A DNA stretch of 48,948 nucleotides from Phycisphaerales bacterium (GTDB taxonomy: Bacteria; Planctomycetota; Phycisphaerae; Sedimentisphaerales; Anaerobacaceae), in assembly GCA_020352215.1 (NCBI GenBank), contig CP070675.1, positions 5,582,134-5,631,081 on the forward strand, written 5' to 3'. Of this stretch, positions 1-7,580 are shown one piece after another. The position numbers and the translations under genes were made by a program. A model generated the notes under the pieces. The model did no database searches. It was not told the DNA's origin and saw only the letters and a program-made list of their open reading frames with translations. Every line of letters starts with the position of its first letter. Positions within the stretch are counted from its first letter, which is position 1.

Positions 1-1392
1 CTCGTCTCGGGAAAGCTCGAGATAAACTGTCTGATGTGTCATAACGCTGATCCGGCGTACGACTTGGCCGAATATGCGAGCCAGATCGGCAGCCAGAACT
101 TCCGCTGGGCGGCGACGGCTGCTTGCGGTTTTGCGTCGGTGAGCGGCTCAGCAAAGAAGATGGAAGACACGTTCGAATATACCATGCCCGAGGAGGTGGA
201 TGACCCCGAGTTGATGCCGCACGTGCCGACGGTTAAGTACGGAGAGAACGCGTTCAATGAAAAGAACGCGGTCTTCCTCGATATTACGAGAGAGGTGCCG
301 GACGAACGGTGCTATTTCTGCCATTCAAGCATAAATGTGACCGAGCACGGTTCGGAAAAGTGGATGGCCGACGAAGATGTGCACCTGATGGCGGGGATGT
401 CGTGTGTGGATTGTCACCGCGAGGGCCTCGAGCACAACACTATCCGCGGATACGAAGGTGAGGGGACTGCGAACAAGCTGGCGGTCAGCACATCCTGTAA
501 AGGTTGCCACTTGAGCGACAAATCCTTCGCGGAGCCGGAAGCAGGCAGGCTTGGCGCCCCCGTTCCGACACATCCGGGTATACCGCCGGTTCACTTCGAG
601 AGACTTACATGCACCGCCTGTCACTCCGGTCCCTGGCCCGCCCAGCGGACGCATCGGAGCAAGACCTCGCGAGCACATGCCTTGGGCGCACACGGTGTCA
701 ACAAATCCGCCGACGCCCTGCCACATATTCTGTTTCCGGTTCTCGCCAAGCAGCAGGATGGAAGGATTGCCCCACACAGGACGATCTGGCCTGCGTACTG
801 GGGTATTGTGAAAGACCAAGGTGCCGCGCCGGTTGATCTTGATCTTGTCAAGCGAGCCGTCGGTGCAGCGCTGGCAAGTGTAGAACTCTCGCCGTCTGGG
901 GATTGGCCCGCCCTGACAAGTGAGCATATCACAGATGGCCTTAAGGCGCTGCAGAAGGCGGTAGAGGGCAATGCCGTCTACATTGCCGGCGGGACACTTT
1001 ATCGGTTGAATGATGCCGGCGCGCTGAGCGAGGAGGCTGATCATCCTGCGGCGGCGCCCTATATGTGGCCCATTGCGCATAATGTCAGACCGGCTGCTCA
1101 GTCGCTCGGTGTTCGCAACTGTCAAGATTGCCACGCAGCCGATGCACCTTTCTTCTTCGGAGAAGTAGCTATCGATTCTCCTCTCGGATCTGGGGAAGAT
1201 GATGGCCTGGAAATGGTTGAATTCCAGGACATAGACCGGTCCTATGCCTGGGCGTTCGCCGTCTCGTTTGTGTTTCGTCCCTGGCTGAAGGTTGTTGCCT
1301 TCGGCTCATGTGCGATCATGGGTGTGGTGTTACTGCTGTATGGACTGAGGGCTCTTGCCAGCATCGCAAAGGTGCTGGCCGAGCAGGATTAG
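1..1392 (+). CDS. Multihaem cytochrome c with C-terminal membrane anchor (5' end outside window)
   Basis: The reading frame is open from base 1. The ATG at 34 is not the start, because it is the Met of a CLMCH haem motif whose first Cys is encoded at 28-30. Counting residues from that Met, further CxxCH motifs are at 93-97 (CYFCH), 124-128 (CVDCH), 155-159 (CKGCH), 193-197 (CTACH) and 363-367 (CQDCH), giving at least six c-type haems. A single hydrophobic segment near the C-terminus (about residues 410-440) would anchor it in the membrane with the haem domain outside the cytoplasm. A small cytochrome b follows after 33 bases, so the pair probably passes electrons between the quinone pool and extracytoplasmic haems. 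The exact electron partner cannot be told from sequence. Confidence 0.9.
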   Translation, partial: LVSGKLEINCLMCHNADPAYDLAEYASQIGSQNFRWAATAACGFASVSGSAKKMEDTFEYTMPEEVDDPELMPHVPTVKYGENAFNEKNAVFLDITREVPDERCYFCHSSINVTEHGSEKWMADEDVHLMAGMSCVDCHREGLEHNTIRGYEGEGTANKLAVSTSCKGCHLSDKSFAEPEAGRLGAPVPTHPGIPPVHFERLTCTACHSGPWPAQRTHRSKTSRAHALGAHGVNKSADALPHILFPVLAKQQDGRIAPHRTIWPAYWGIVKDQGAAPVDLDLVKRAVGAALASVELSPSGDWPALTSEHITDGLKALQKAVEGNAVYIAGGTLYRLNDAGALSEEADHPAAAPYMWPIAHNVRPAAQSLGVRNCQDCHAADAPFFFGEVAIDSPLGSGEDDGLEMVEFQDIDRSYAWAFAVSFVFRPWLKVVAFGSCAIMGVVLLLYGLRALASIAKVLAEQD

Positions 1393-1425
1393 GGCTGTGC
1401 CCGCATCTTTGAAAAACTGGTTCAT

Positions 1426-1950
1426 TTGTTTACACTGCCTTTATTGGAGCGGATTTTGAGTATCTTAGGCATATTAAGAAGACTTGTATATCTGCTGGCC
1501 CTGCTTTGCTTTGTTGTGCTGGCGATCACCGGGTTCTATCCACTGTTGATTCAGGGCAAGCACATCTCCGGTTACTTGATGATGGTCCACGCTACCTTTG
1601 CGCCGGTCTTTGCCATTTGCCTGGCCGTGCTCACTGTGATGTGGGCGAGCCGTTGCCGGCTGGATAAGAGCGATTTCCCCTTGATCCAGCGCATCCTCAA
1701 GCGATTCACCAACCTGAATATCCCGAGCGAACCGATTCCCAAAAGCTCATTGTTGGGACAGAAGATCGCCTTTTGGCTCATTGTATTCCTTGCCCTGCCG
1801 TTGATCCTGTCGATTATTCTTAGCATGTTCCCGCTTGCCGGGACCTGCGGACAGGAACTGCTATTGGCTACTCATCGCAACGTCGCGATAGTGTTTGCGG
1901 TGGTCGCAGTTATCCATACTTGCCTGGTAGTCCGGGCTGCAAAAAAATAG
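1426..1950 (+). CDS. Four-helix membrane cytochrome b-type protein
   Basis: This is a 174-residue protein with four hydrophobic segments at roughly 20-42, 50-74, 112-135 and 147-170. Histidines at 46 and 55 (first/second helix region) and at 150 and 164 (fourth helix) are placed like the paired haem b ligands of cytochrome b561 or formate dehydrogenase gamma families. The best start I see is a TTG at 1426; no clear Shine-Dalgarno precedes it, so the true start may differ by a few codons. It lies 33 bases after the multihaem cytochrome c and is probably co-transcribed, acting as its quinone-facing haem b subunit. The family is inferred from topology and His placement, so the exact subfamily is uncertain. 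Confidence 0.7.
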   Translation: MFTLPLLERILSILGILRRLVYLLALLCFVVLAITGFYPLLIQGKHISGYLMMVHATFAPVFAICLAVLTVMWASRCRLDKSDFPLIQRILKRFTNLNIPSEPIPKSSLLGQKIAFWLIVFLALPLILSIILSMFPLAGTCGQELLLATHRNVAIVFAVVAVIHTCLVVRAAKK

Positions 1951-1957
1951 GGGCCGA

Positions 1958-1990
1958 GGGAGCCAAGCCGGCGGCGCCGGCAAGGTTCCC
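1958..1990 (+). terminator. Strong stem-loop after the cytochrome operon
   Basis: The outer arms at 1958-1964 and 1984-1990 pair over 7 bp with one G-U. A symmetric AA/AA internal loop follows, then a 6-bp GCCGGC/GCCGGC inner stem at 1967-1972 and 1976-1981 with a 3-base loop. It begins 8 bases after the cytochrome b stop. There is no T-tract, so it may be a Rho-linked or 3'-end-protecting hairpin and not a classic intrinsic terminator. Confidence 0.45.
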
Positions 1991-2029
1991 GCGGAGAGTG
2001 GATAAAATGGGGCGTCTGTAGCCCTTTTG

Positions 2030-2038
2030 TGGTATAGT
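2030..2038 (+). promoter_or_regulatory. Extended -10 promoter candidate for the Gfo/Idh/MocA gene
   Basis: TG-G-TATAGT forms an extended -10 element (TG at 2030-2031, hexamer 2033-2038). No good -35 hexamer is seen at the usual distance. It would give a leader of about 105 bases before the ATG at 2151. Confidence 0.3.
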
Positions 2039-2150
2039 GACGCAGCGAGCCTTGTTCGGGCGACAAGGCGTCGAGTTCCGTTTTGCGGCTCCGTGTGCAG
2101 AACGGGGAGTTTGCCAAGGCAGTACAAAAAAGGGGAAGGAGAAGAGACAG

Positions 2151-3257
2151 ATGGCCAAGGTGAGAGTAGCCGTGGTGGGTCTGGGGTTCGGGGCGGAGTT
2201 CATTCCTATCTATCAAAAGCATCCTGATGCGGAGTGTTATGCGATTTGCCAGCGGACCAAAGACCACCTCAACGAGATAGGCGATCAATTCGGAATTCAA
2301 AGGCGGTTCACCGAGTTCGAGGATCTGCTAAGCATCGACGAGCTGGACGCCATACACGTCGTTTCGCCGATAGCGGACCACGCCTGGATGACGTTGGCTT
2401 CTCTGAAAGCCGGCAAACACGCCGCCTGCACGGTTCCGATGGCCACTACGAAGGAAGACTGCCTTGCAATAGCTCGGGCCAGGAAAGAATCCGGCAAGGT
2501 GTACATGATGATGGAGACCGCGGTATACACGCGGGAGTTTCTCTATGCAAAGGAGCTATGCGAATCAGGCAAGCTTGGCAAGATTCAGTTCCTCAGAGGT
2601 TCGCATCAGCAGAACATGGGGCTACCGGGTTGGCCGGAGTACTGGTATGGTTTTCCGCCCATGCACTATGCAACACATGCTGTCAGCCCACTGCTGTGCC
2701 TTGCCAAAGCGCGAGCCGAATCGCTTGTCTGCCACGGATCGGGCACAATTAGCGAAGACTATGCCAAGCGTTACGGCTCACCGTTCGCGGTGGAGACCGC
2801 AATTGTAAAGCTTGCCGATTCGGATCTCGCCTGCGAGGTAACCAGGTCGCTGTTTGACACGATCAGGCAGTATCGGGAGAGCTTTGACGTGTACGGCACG
2901 GAGCTGTCGTTTGAATGGGAGCAGGTTGCAGAAGAAGGGCCGGTCATCTACTCCGGGTTTGAAGACGCCAAGAGAGTAGAGGTCCCTGACTACGGGCACC
3001 TGCTTCCGAAAGAGATAGCGCCCTTTACGGGACACGGCGTGTACGATGAAGAACACGAGCACACGTCCTTCATCCAAGGCAGCGGGCATGGCGGCTCTCA
3101 TCCCCACATGACCCATGAGTTCATCCGCGCAATAGTGGAGAAGCGTCAGTCGGCTGTTGACGCGTCCACGGCTGCAAATTGGACGATGACGGGAATTTGT
3201 GCCCACGAATCTGCGATGGGTGGTGGAAAGCGAATCGCAATTCCCAAGGCAGATTAG
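2151..3257 (+). CDS. Gfo/Idh/MocA-family NAD(P)-dependent oxidoreductase
   Basis: This is a 368-residue protein with an N-terminal Rossmann fold: the GLGFGAEF dinucleotide loop lies at the start, followed by a beta-alpha-beta stretch. It has the two-domain length expected for this family of sugar and inositol dehydrogenases. The frame is open further upstream, but the ATG at 2151 is chosen because GGAAGGAG lies just before it and the Rossmann strand starts immediately after. Where the family usually has Glu-Lys-Pro ending the nucleotide domain, this protein has a CTVPMA stretch, so the common catalytic Lys is not in its usual place. Extra His residues (near HGVYDEEHEH and GHGGSHPHMTH) fall in the C-terminal half. 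The substrate is unknown. The neighbouring permease suggests uptake and oxidation of one small molecule, which is inference only. Confidence 0.85.
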   Translation: MAKVRVAVVGLGFGAEFIPIYQKHPDAECYAICQRTKDHLNEIGDQFGIQRRFTEFEDLLSIDELDAIHVVSPIADHAWMTLASLKAGKHAACTVPMATTKEDCLAIARARKESGKVYMMMETAVYTREFLYAKELCESGKLGKIQFLRGSHQQNMGLPGWPEYWYGFPPMHYATHAVSPLLCLAKARAESLVCHGSGTISEDYAKRYGSPFAVETAIVKLADSDLACEVTRSLFDTIRQYRESFDVYGTELSFEWEQVAEEGPVIYSGFEDAKRVEVPDYGHLLPKEIAPFTGHGVYDEEHEHTSFIQGSGHGGSHPHMTHEFIRAIVEKRQSAVDASTAANWTMTGICAHESAMGGGKRIAIPKAD

Positions 3258-3259
3258 TC

Positions 3260-3297
3260 GCCGGACGGCATTGCTGATTTGACAGGCAGCGTCCGGC
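3260..3297 (+). terminator. Stem-loop between oxidoreductase and permease genes
   Basis: Perfect 8-bp arms (GCCGGACG at 3260-3267, CGTCCGGC at 3290-3297) flank a 22-base loop just after the oxidoreductase stop. There is no T-run. It is a possible weak terminator or mRNA-processing hairpin. Confidence 0.3.
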
Positions 3298-3321
3298 AAG
3301 AGAGTTTTGTGTTGAAGGGAG

Positions 3322-3330
3322 TGGTATTAT
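3322..3330 (+). promoter_or_regulatory. Extended -10 promoter candidate for the permease
   Basis: TG-G-TATTAT forms an extended -10 element 72 bases before the permease ATG. No convincing -35 hexamer is present. Confidence 0.3.
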
Positions 3331-3402
3331 TGGACCCAAAGCAATGCCCGGCAAGAGGCCGGGGTAGATTGTGTGAAGGCGTTTTAGTAAGGAGATTCGA
3401 TT

Positions 3403-4815
3403 ATGAGTAATGGAGCATTGCCAGATTACGTAAGCATGGCTAAGCCTAATCCGGCTGCGAACCGAGCTCCGTGGTACAAGAACACAGCCCCGACGTATGC
3501 GGGCATCTTCCTGTGGTTTGTGTTCTGGAGCCAGGCGCCCAGCGGCGGTGGGGGCGAGCCCGGCGGAGTGCTTAGTCAGGGTATTGGCGTGGCGCTTATC
3601 GGTTTGGTTGTAGCAGCGTTTTTATGCCACGCTCTGTTCTACGTGGTTCCGGGTCTGCTCGGCATGAAGACGGGCCTGCCGCTCTACGTAGTAGGAACTT
3701 CGACGTACGGAGTGCAAGGTGGGTTCCTTATGCCGGGTTTCCTGATGGGGGTCTTGCAGTTCGGTTGGCTGGGTGTCAATGCCTACTTTGCCTCGCTGGC
3801 GCTCGCACCACTATTCGGCGGCAGCGCGGCTGCTGCCAAGGTGATTGCCGTGATCTGGGCGGCGGTTGCCGCCTTCGTGGGATTGAAGGGCATCCAATAC
3901 GTTGCCAAAGTCGCCACGTTCCTTCCGTTGATTCCCCTGGTAATCCTAATCATCATGTTGTTTAAAACACTGGGCGGAATCGGTGATTTTGATGCCGATG
4001 CACTGGTCGCCGCCGGTGGCGGTACAAGCGGTGGTCTGAGTTTCATGGGTGTCATGGCTTTGAGCATAGCGTTTGTCGTAGGTTTCTTTGCAACTGCAGG
4101 TGCTGCCGGCGTTGATTTCGGAATGAACAACAAAGACGAAAAAGATGTCCAGATGGGCGGCCTGATTGGAATCGCTCTTGCGACTATCGTTGCCGCAGGA
4201 GCTGCGATTCTGATAGCCGCGGGAGCTTTCGGCAAGACCGGGACGTATGCTATGAACCCGGCCGATCCCGGTTTTATGGGCGAGATCATGGGCTCTCCGG
4301 GGGCCGGCAAGACAATGGGTCTGCTCTTGGCTATCGCCGCCTTCCCACCGGCCTGTTTCTCGTCTTTCATTGCAGCCAATAGCTTCAAGACCACGTTGCC
4401 GAAAGTCAATCCGTTCATATCAGTGGGCCTTGGTGCCGCGGTCAGTATCCTGCTTGCCGTCACCGGTTGGGCCGGCAAGGCTGGAGACGTCTTTACCGTA
4501 ATCGGGGCGTCATTTGGTCCTGTTTGCGGTGCGATGATGGTTGATTACATCCTGGCCGGCAGGAGATGGGCCGGTCCTCGTGCCGGGTGGAACATCGCAG
4601 GCTGGGTTTCCTGGGTTGTTGGCTTTATTGTGGGCATGATGCCACTAGTGAACATGCCTCTTATTGGCAAGGTGGACGTCCCGGCTGCACCGCTTATGGC
4701 ATTCATTGTCGGTGCTGTGCTTTACTTCATCCTGGCGAAGGCGGGGCTCGAATCGAAGGTCCTTCAGATGAGTGCTGCCACTGCAGAGGGCCCGGCCGAT
4801 GAAAAGAGCGACTGA
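3403..4815 (+). CDS. NCS1-type (cytosine/purine) permease
   Basis: This is a 470-residue, Gly/Ala-rich integral membrane protein with about 12 hydrophobic segments, the length and layout of the nucleobase:cation symporter-1 family. The N-terminus carries a short soluble stretch (residues 1-30) before the first helix, and a TSTYG/GVQGGF region in helix 3 resembles the family. A loop with GMNNKDEKDV separates helices 6 and 7. The start is well supported by AAGGAGA 7 bases upstream of the ATG. It follows the Gfo/Idh/MocA oxidoreductase in the same direction with a 145-base gap that holds a hairpin and a possible promoter, so co-transcription is possible but not certain. The transported compound cannot be told; purines, pyrimidines, hydantoins and allantoin are all known substrates of the family. 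Confidence 0.8.
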   Translation: MSNGALPDYVSMAKPNPAANRAPWYKNTAPTYAGIFLWFVFWSQAPSGGGGEPGGVLSQGIGVALIGLVVAAFLCHALFYVVPGLLGMKTGLPLYVVGTSTYGVQGGFLMPGFLMGVLQFGWLGVNAYFASLALAPLFGGSAAAAKVIAVIWAAVAAFVGLKGIQYVAKVATFLPLIPLVILIIMLFKTLGGIGDFDADALVAAGGGTSGGLSFMGVMALSIAFVVGFFATAGAAGVDFGMNNKDEKDVQMGGLIGIALATIVAAGAAILIAAGAFGKTGTYAMNPADPGFMGEIMGSPGAGKTMGLLLAIAAFPPACFSSFIAANSFKTTLPKVNPFISVGLGAAVSILLAVTGWAGKAGDVFTVIGASFGPVCGAMMVDYILAGRRWAGPRAGWNIAGWVSWVVGFIVGMMPLVNMPLIGKVDVPAAPLMAFIVGAVLYFILAKAGLESKVLQMSAATAEGPADEKSD

Positions 4816-4866
4816 TGGCCCAAATGGGCGCGCTCTTGTTTGCTCTTGTATACTTTGGTTAGTGAA

Positions 4867-4896
4867 GCAGGGATCCGTGAAATCGCGGATCCCTGC
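4867..4896 (+). terminator. 11-bp perfect hairpin after the permease
   Basis: GCAGGGATCCG (4867-4877) and its exact complement CGGATCCCTGC (4886-4896) flank an 8-base loop, about 50 bases after the permease stop. The T-rich tail is weak (TTGT). It probably ends the permease transcript. The rest of the 339-base gap (4816-5154) holds a promoter candidate but no ORF I would call a gene. Confidence 0.6.
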
Positions 4897-5029
4897 TTGT
4901 ACAGGGCCAAAGGGGTGAACCTGCAGCAACAGGTGCAAGTTCTGTAGTGCTAATTAGTTATGAGTAGGCCAAGCTGTCGGTGATATCGCCATCTCGTACA
5001 AGGCGAAGAAAATTGTGCTTCTTCGCGGG

Positions 5030-5058
5030 TTGACAACGCTGCGCCGATAGCGTAGACT
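5030..5058 (+). promoter_or_regulatory. Sigma-70-type promoter for the lipoprotein-glycosyltransferase-ApbE operon
   Basis: A perfect TTGACA (5030-5035), a 17-base spacer and TAGACT (5053-5058) lie about 97 bases before the lipoprotein ATG. It is the best-formed promoter upstream of this three-gene set. Confidence 0.5.
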
Positions 5059-5154
5059 ATCGGGTCTCGCTTCGGTGAATGATCAAGTAATGCCCTGGCC
5101 ATCGGCGGTCAGTCTGGCTACACATTAGATTGTATTTTTTGAGGTTGAAAAGAG

Positions 5155-5937
5155 ATGATGAGGAAAGATCCGGGTTCGTTTGTTAGAGACTGTGTTCTGG
5201 TGCTCTTAGTGGTGTGTCTGTGCTTTGTGTACTCGTGTAAGAAATCGACCGAGGAAGGTCAGACCGCTACGCAGAGCCAGCAGAGCAGTTCCACGAGTAG
5301 CGGCAGTAAGGCGCCCGTCAGTACTGGTGCTCCGAAAATGGTGCCGATCAACATCGAATTGCCTAAACCCATGTTTGTCGGCACGCCCCAGGATACGCGT
5401 GTGCCCAACCTGGAAAAGCCACTGGGTAAGCCGCGTCCCCCGTTTCTAGCGCCGGCCGGAACAACAAACCTCGCGGCCGGCAAGCCGGTGACGGCTAGTG
5501 ACGAAGAACCAATCATCGGTGATATAGAAATGGTCACCGACGGAGATAAGGAAGCGGCGGATGGCAGCTACGTTGAGTTTGGTCCGTTTGTCCAGCACGT
5601 TACCGTCGACTTAGAGGCCAAATGCGACATATACGCCATCGTGATGTGGCACTTCCACAAGCAGGCGAGGGTGTATTTTGACGTCGTGGTTCAGGTCTCT
5701 GATGATCCTGATTTTATCTCCGGTGTCAAGACCGTGTTCAATAATGACATCGACAACTCCGCCGGTTTCGGCGTTGGTACGGATATGCATTATTCTGAGA
5801 CCTCGGAAGGTAGGCTCATTGACTGCCTGACGCAAGGTGTTCAGGGCCGGTATGTCCGATGCTACAGTAACGGCAATACCAGCAACGATTTGAATCATTA
5901 TATTGAGGTGGAAGTTTACGGCAAACCGGTTCAATGA
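5155..5937 (+). CDS. Secreted lipoprotein with discoidin-like (F5/8 type C) domain
   Basis: This is a 260-residue protein. A basic N-terminus and a hydrophobic segment end at Cys28 (VYSC), an approximate lipobox, so it is predicted to be a lipid-anchored exported protein. Residues about 30-65 are a Ser/Thr/Gln-rich linker. The rest (about 100-258) starts with TNLAAGKPVTAS and ends with a YVRCYSNG-like strand and IEVEVYG. That is the pattern of galactose-binding-like F5/8 type C domains, which bind carbohydrate. Its stop overlaps the ATG of the next gene (ATGA), so the glycosyltransferase is translationally coupled. ATG codons at 5155 and 5158 are both possible starts. A role in binding or presenting an envelope glycan is inference from the context. 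Confidence 0.7.
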   Translation: MMRKDPGSFVRDCVLVLLVVCLCFVYSCKKSTEEGQTATQSQQSSSTSSGSKAPVSTGAPKMVPINIELPKPMFVGTPQDTRVPNLEKPLGKPRPPFLAPAGTTNLAAGKPVTASDEEPIIGDIEMVTDGDKEAADGSYVEFGPFVQHVTVDLEAKCDIYAIVMWHFHKQARVYFDVVVQVSDDPDFISGVKTVFNNDIDNSAGFGVGTDMHYSETSEGRLIDCLTQGVQGRYVRCYSNGNTSNDLNHYIEVEVYGKPVQ

Positions 5938-7580
5938 GACCACCCGGTTTCATCTGGTCTGCAAGACGATCCACACAATGTTATGTCCTGATATTGGCTG
6001 TGACATTGGTCGCAGTTATGCTTCGCGCGCCCCGGCTTCGGCAGAGGCCGATGCATACCGATGAAGCGGTTCACGCCGAGAAATTCCGGCTGCTTCTGGA
6101 AGAGGGGACCTACACCTACGACCCGAATGAGTACCACGGGCCGACGCTGAACTATCTGACCCTGATCCCAGCCTGGCTCACCTCCGCGCAGAAGCTGACG
6201 GAGATCACCGAGTTCACTCTGCGGATCGTCCCGGTCTTCTTCGGCCTTGTGCTGATTGTGCTGCTGGTGCCGGCCGCACGCGGATTGGGATTGGGCGCCG
6301 CAACTTGTGCTGCCCTGTTGGCTGCTGTCTCACCGGCCATGGTCTTTTATAGCCGATACTATATTCAGGAAACACTGCTGGTTTGTTTCACTTTTGGTGT
6401 AATTGTCACCGGCTATCGCTATGCGCAAGGCCGCAACGTCCTATGGATATTGCTGACCGGCGTATTTCTGGGGCTTATGCACGCGAGCAAGGAAACGTGT
6501 GTCGTCGCGGTCGGCTCCATGGCACTTGCCCTGCTGCTTGCCCACCGCTTAGGACCTGCATTGGCCGTCGTCAAGGCAACAAGACGCTCGGATCTGGTCA
6601 TTTGCCTTGCGGCTGCGGCACTTGTTTCCGCCCTGTTTCACTCTTCTTTCTTGAGCAACCCAAGTGGGGTCGTTGATTCGGCGCGCACATATCTGACGTA
6701 TGTTGACAGGGCCGGCAGCAACGATGTGCATATCCACCCCTGGTACTACTACCTCAAGATGCTTGTCTGCTTCAAATCAGGTGATGGACCTTTTTGGAGC
6801 GAGGGGCTTATTGTTCTGCTGGCGGCGGTGGGATTCGTCGTTGCCCTGCGAGCAAAAGGCTCAGCCGGCACCAGCTGCGCTTTGGTCAGGTTTGTCGCCT
6901 TCTACACCCTGATGATGACGGTGATATACTCCGCAATCCCGTACAAAACGCCCTGGTGCGTGTTGGGCTTTCTTCATGGTATGATTCTCCTGGCGGGGGT
7001 CGGAGCCGTGGCATTGATCGGGTGGGCCCCAAAGGGTCTTCCTCGCTTGGTTACGCTTGGCCTGTTGACGGCCGGTCTTGTGCACCTGATCTGGCAGAGC
7101 TATCTGTGCAACTACGTTTACTATGCGGACAATCGCAATCCTTATGTCTATGCGCATACGACCGAGGATGTTTTCCACGTCGTAGAGCGGGTTGAGGAGA
7201 TGGCTATGGCGCATCCGGACGGTCACCGGATGCACGTTCAGGTCATCTGTCCCAAGCATGATTACTGGCCGCTCCCTTGGTATCTGCGACATTTCGAAAA
7301 GGACTCTATCGATTGGTTGGATCAGGTGGTCGATGGTCAACCTTCAGCTCCGCTCATCATCGCCTCAGATAAGGTGGAAGCGGCGCTGAGCAACAAGCTC
7401 TATACTTCGACACCTCTGGAGAACCGGCAACTGTACTTGTACTTGTTTGAGCAAAGACCGTATTATATGTGGTTGCGTCCGAAGGTGAAATTGTTTGGCT
7501 TTGTTCGCAAGGATCTGTGGGAGAGTGCCCAGCGAGTCACAAGGCCCACCACGCGCCCGGAGACAAAAGAGGTGAAATGA
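5934..7580 (+). CDS. TIGR03663/Agl23-type membrane mannosyltransferase-like protein
   Basis: This is a 548-residue polytopic protein of the GT-C type. After the first helix comes HTDEAVHAEKF (residues 41-51). Its acidic pair fits the first-loop catalytic Asp/Glu of PMT/ArnT-like transferases, and it is characteristic of the TIGR03663 (flippase-activity-associated) family. YDPNEYHGP follows at about 62-70, then roughly ten more hydrophobic segments and a soluble C-terminal domain of about 150 residues. Such enzymes use polyprenyl-phosphate sugars on the outer face of the membrane. The gene overlaps the lipoprotein stop by four bases and the next gene overlaps its own stop, so the three are made together. 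The acceptor is unknown; the upstream lipoprotein or an envelope glycan is possible. Confidence 0.75.
   Translation: MRPPGFIWSARRSTQCYVLILAVTLVAVMLRAPRLRQRPMHTDEAVHAEKFRLLLEEGTYTYDPNEYHGPTLNYLTLIPAWLTSAQKLTEITEFTLRIVPVFFGLVLIVLLVPAARGLGLGAATCAALLAAVSPAMVFYSRYYIQETLLVCFTFGVIVTGYRYAQGRNVLWILLTGVFLGLMHASKETCVVAVGSMALALLLAHRLGPALAVVKATRRSDLVICLAAAALVSALFHSSFLSNPSGVVDSARTYLTYVDRAGSNDVHIHPWYYYLKMLVCFKSGDGPFWSEGLIVLLAAVGFVVALRAKGSAGTSCALVRFVAFYTLMMTVIYSAIPYKTPWCVLGFLHGMILLAGVGAVALIGWAPKGLPRLVTLGLLTAGLVHLIWQSYLCNYVYYADNRNPYVYAHTTEDVFHVVERVEEMAMAHPDGHRMHVQVICPKHDYWPLPWYLRHFEKDSIDWLDQVVDGQPSAPLIIASDKVEAALSNKLYTSTPLENRQLYLYLFEQRPYYMWLRPKVKLFGFVRKDLWESAQRVTRPTTRPETKEVK

Noticed and set aside
325..1134. 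Minus-strand open frame of 269 codons opposite the multihaem cytochrome
   Set aside because: The plus strand encodes haem motifs in order. The antisense frame has no domain, signal or ribosome site.
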